64,000 nucleotides of DNA from Thalassospira marina (lineage in GTDB: Bacteria; Pseudomonadota; Alphaproteobacteria; Rhodospirillales; Thalassospiraceae): NCBI RefSeq assembly GCF_002844375.1, contig NZ_CP024199.1, positions 1,810,001 to 1,874,000 on the forward strand, in the 5' to 3' direction. A program made the translations under genes and the position numbers. Within the stretch, counting starts at the first letter, position 1. Every line of letters starts with the position of its first letter. Shown in pieces: positions 63,135-64,000 of the stretch. The notes under the pieces were generated by a model, which ran no database searches, was not told where the DNA came from, and saw only the letters and a program-made list of their open reading frames with translations.

Positions 63135-64000
63135 GGGGCGATATGTCCGCGTTTGATGGCTCGAACGATGTAACGGGCCGGATGCAGGGCCTCCTGCACC
63201 GGGGCGGGTAGGGAATGTGGCTGTCCTGTAATTTGACCGGCGATGATTTCACCCGCCAGCGGCGCACCAATCATGCCACGCGCCCCGAACCCCGTACAGA
63301 CATACACGTCTTTATGGTAGGGCGCACTGGAATATCGCGCATAATGCCGGCCTTTATCAAGGTCGGGATAGGCTTTCAGGTAGGCTTCATAATCTGGCGC
63401 CGGGCCAATCAGCGGAAGATGGTCTGGCGTGGTGGTGCGAAGGCCCGCACGGCCGGTTAAATGTGCAGGTGACAGCCGTTGCGCCAGATCGGGCAGGGCA
63501 AGGCCCAATTGGGCGATATTGGCGGCGTGGTCGGCATCGTTGATGTCGGTATGGTTGGCATGGCGGTCAAAGGTGGCGCCAAAAACATGCTGGCCGTTGC
63601 GTTCCGGCGTCAGATAACCCTTGTGACTAAGCACGCAATTTACGTTTAAATCGCCCAGTACTGATCTGGAAAAACATGATATTTGCCCGCGTAGCGCAAT
63701 CAGATAATCACGTATCCAGGATGTTTGGGCAAAGGCCGATGTTTCCATCGCCCCGGCAATGATCACTGCGCCAAAATCCCCCAGGGATGATCCATCATCA
63801 GCCAGCAGGCGCGCGCCACCATCGGCCAGGGGGGCAATTTGCGTCACATTTTGCCCGGTCACGCGTACGGCCTGATTGGCAAGAACATTGCAAACTGATG
63901 GCGGGTTTACCCAGCCAGCATTGCGGTAAAACAGGCCGCCAACCGGCACAGTCATGCCAAGGACTTTGCTGGCATCATCTGGCGCCAGATATTGAACAGA
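63131..64000 (-). CDS. FAD-dependent oxidoreductase, MnmC C-terminal domain type, 5' end outside window
   Basis: The frame stays open to the right edge, so the N-terminal part is missing; an internal ATG is at 63955. Visible motifs match the FAD-binding half of MnmC: VGGLFYRNAGWVNPPSVC, GAVIIAGAMET, GRAGLRTTTPDHLPLIGP and VYVCTGFGARGMIGAPLAGEIIAG. MnmC2 removes the carboxymethyl group from cmnm5s2U34 in tRNA. Whether the methyltransferase half (MnmC1) is fused upstream cannot be seen. Assigned by recalled motifs. Confidence 0.75.
   Translation of the reverse strand, partial: SVQYLAPDDASKVLGMTVPVGGLFYRNAGWVNPPSVCNVLANQAVRVTGQNVTQIAPLADGGARLLADDGSSLGDFGAVIIAGAMETSAFAQTSWIRDYLIALRGQISCFSRSVLGDLNVNCVLSHKGYLTPERNGQHVFGATFDRHANHTDINDADHAANIAQLGLALPDLAQRLSPAHLTGRAGLRTTTPDHLPLIGPAPDYEAYLKAYPDLDKGRHYARYSSAPYHKDVYVCTGFGARGMIGAPLAGEIIAGQITGQPHSLPAPVQEALHPARYIVRAIKRGHIAP

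Overview
The window reads as one contiguous stretch of a moderately GC-rich, Gram-negative chromosome with AT-rich intergenic islands. Gene content fits a marine alphaproteobacterium of the Rhodospirillales, with a Thalassospira-like flavour: an alphaproteobacterial RpoH beside RluD, a PrtD/HlyD type I secretion pair, several betaine uptake systems, and long operons with many ATGA stop/start overlaps. The genus is inferred from memory of gene style and was not checked by any search. No tRNA, rRNA, CRISPR array, insertion sequence or phage gene was seen.

Layout. 1-1.3 kb: the end of an unknown membrane-anchored protein and a small membrane protein. 1.6-4.8 kb: housekeeping block with rpoH, rluD, a small single-pass membrane protein and a JAMM/M67 metallopeptidase. 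4.9-6.6 kb: a glycosyltransferase and a MarR-type regulator, divergent from the next block. 6.9-28.2 kb: the main accessory region. It has a type I secretion ATPase and adaptor, an RTX protein made almost only of 22 uninterrupted Ca-binding nonapeptides, then a long same-strand glycan locus. That locus holds glycosyltransferases, a methyltransferase, a tail-anchored protein, rfbD, rfbA, a glycosyltransferase-like protein with degenerate catalytic motifs, galE between two paralogous polysaccharide pyruvyl transferases, a secreted propeller-like protein, and rfbC. rfbB is absent. 28.3-38.4 kb: compatible-solute uptake (a proVW-like pair without a binding protein, a complete ProU-type proVWX, and a lone binding protein), with a periplasmic sensor-domain protein, a chemoreceptor and a second MarR regulator. 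38.8-47.3 kb: mixed single genes (3'-5' exonuclease, alpha/beta hydrolase, sulfotransferase, ferric-iron binding protein and permease, moeA, beta-CASP nuclease). 47.7-60.9 kb: a second glycan operon that runs by overlapping start/stop codons into a complete family-5 (peptide-type) ABC importer. 60.9-64 kb: a methyltransferase, an MFS transporter and the C-terminal part of an MnmC-like oxidoreductase that leaves the window.

How the genes may work together. The 6.9-28.2 kb region resembles in logic the Caulobacter S-layer locus, where a type I secretion system, an RTX-type surface protein and the polysaccharide genes that anchor it sit together. Here the secreted protein is tiny and almost entirely Ca-binding repeat, and three proteins of the locus carry a similar GW-x-x-D/P module. 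This is the best candidate for an undescribed system: a Ca-dependent protein/glycan surface matrix. That role is inference; the gene content and motifs were read from the sequence.
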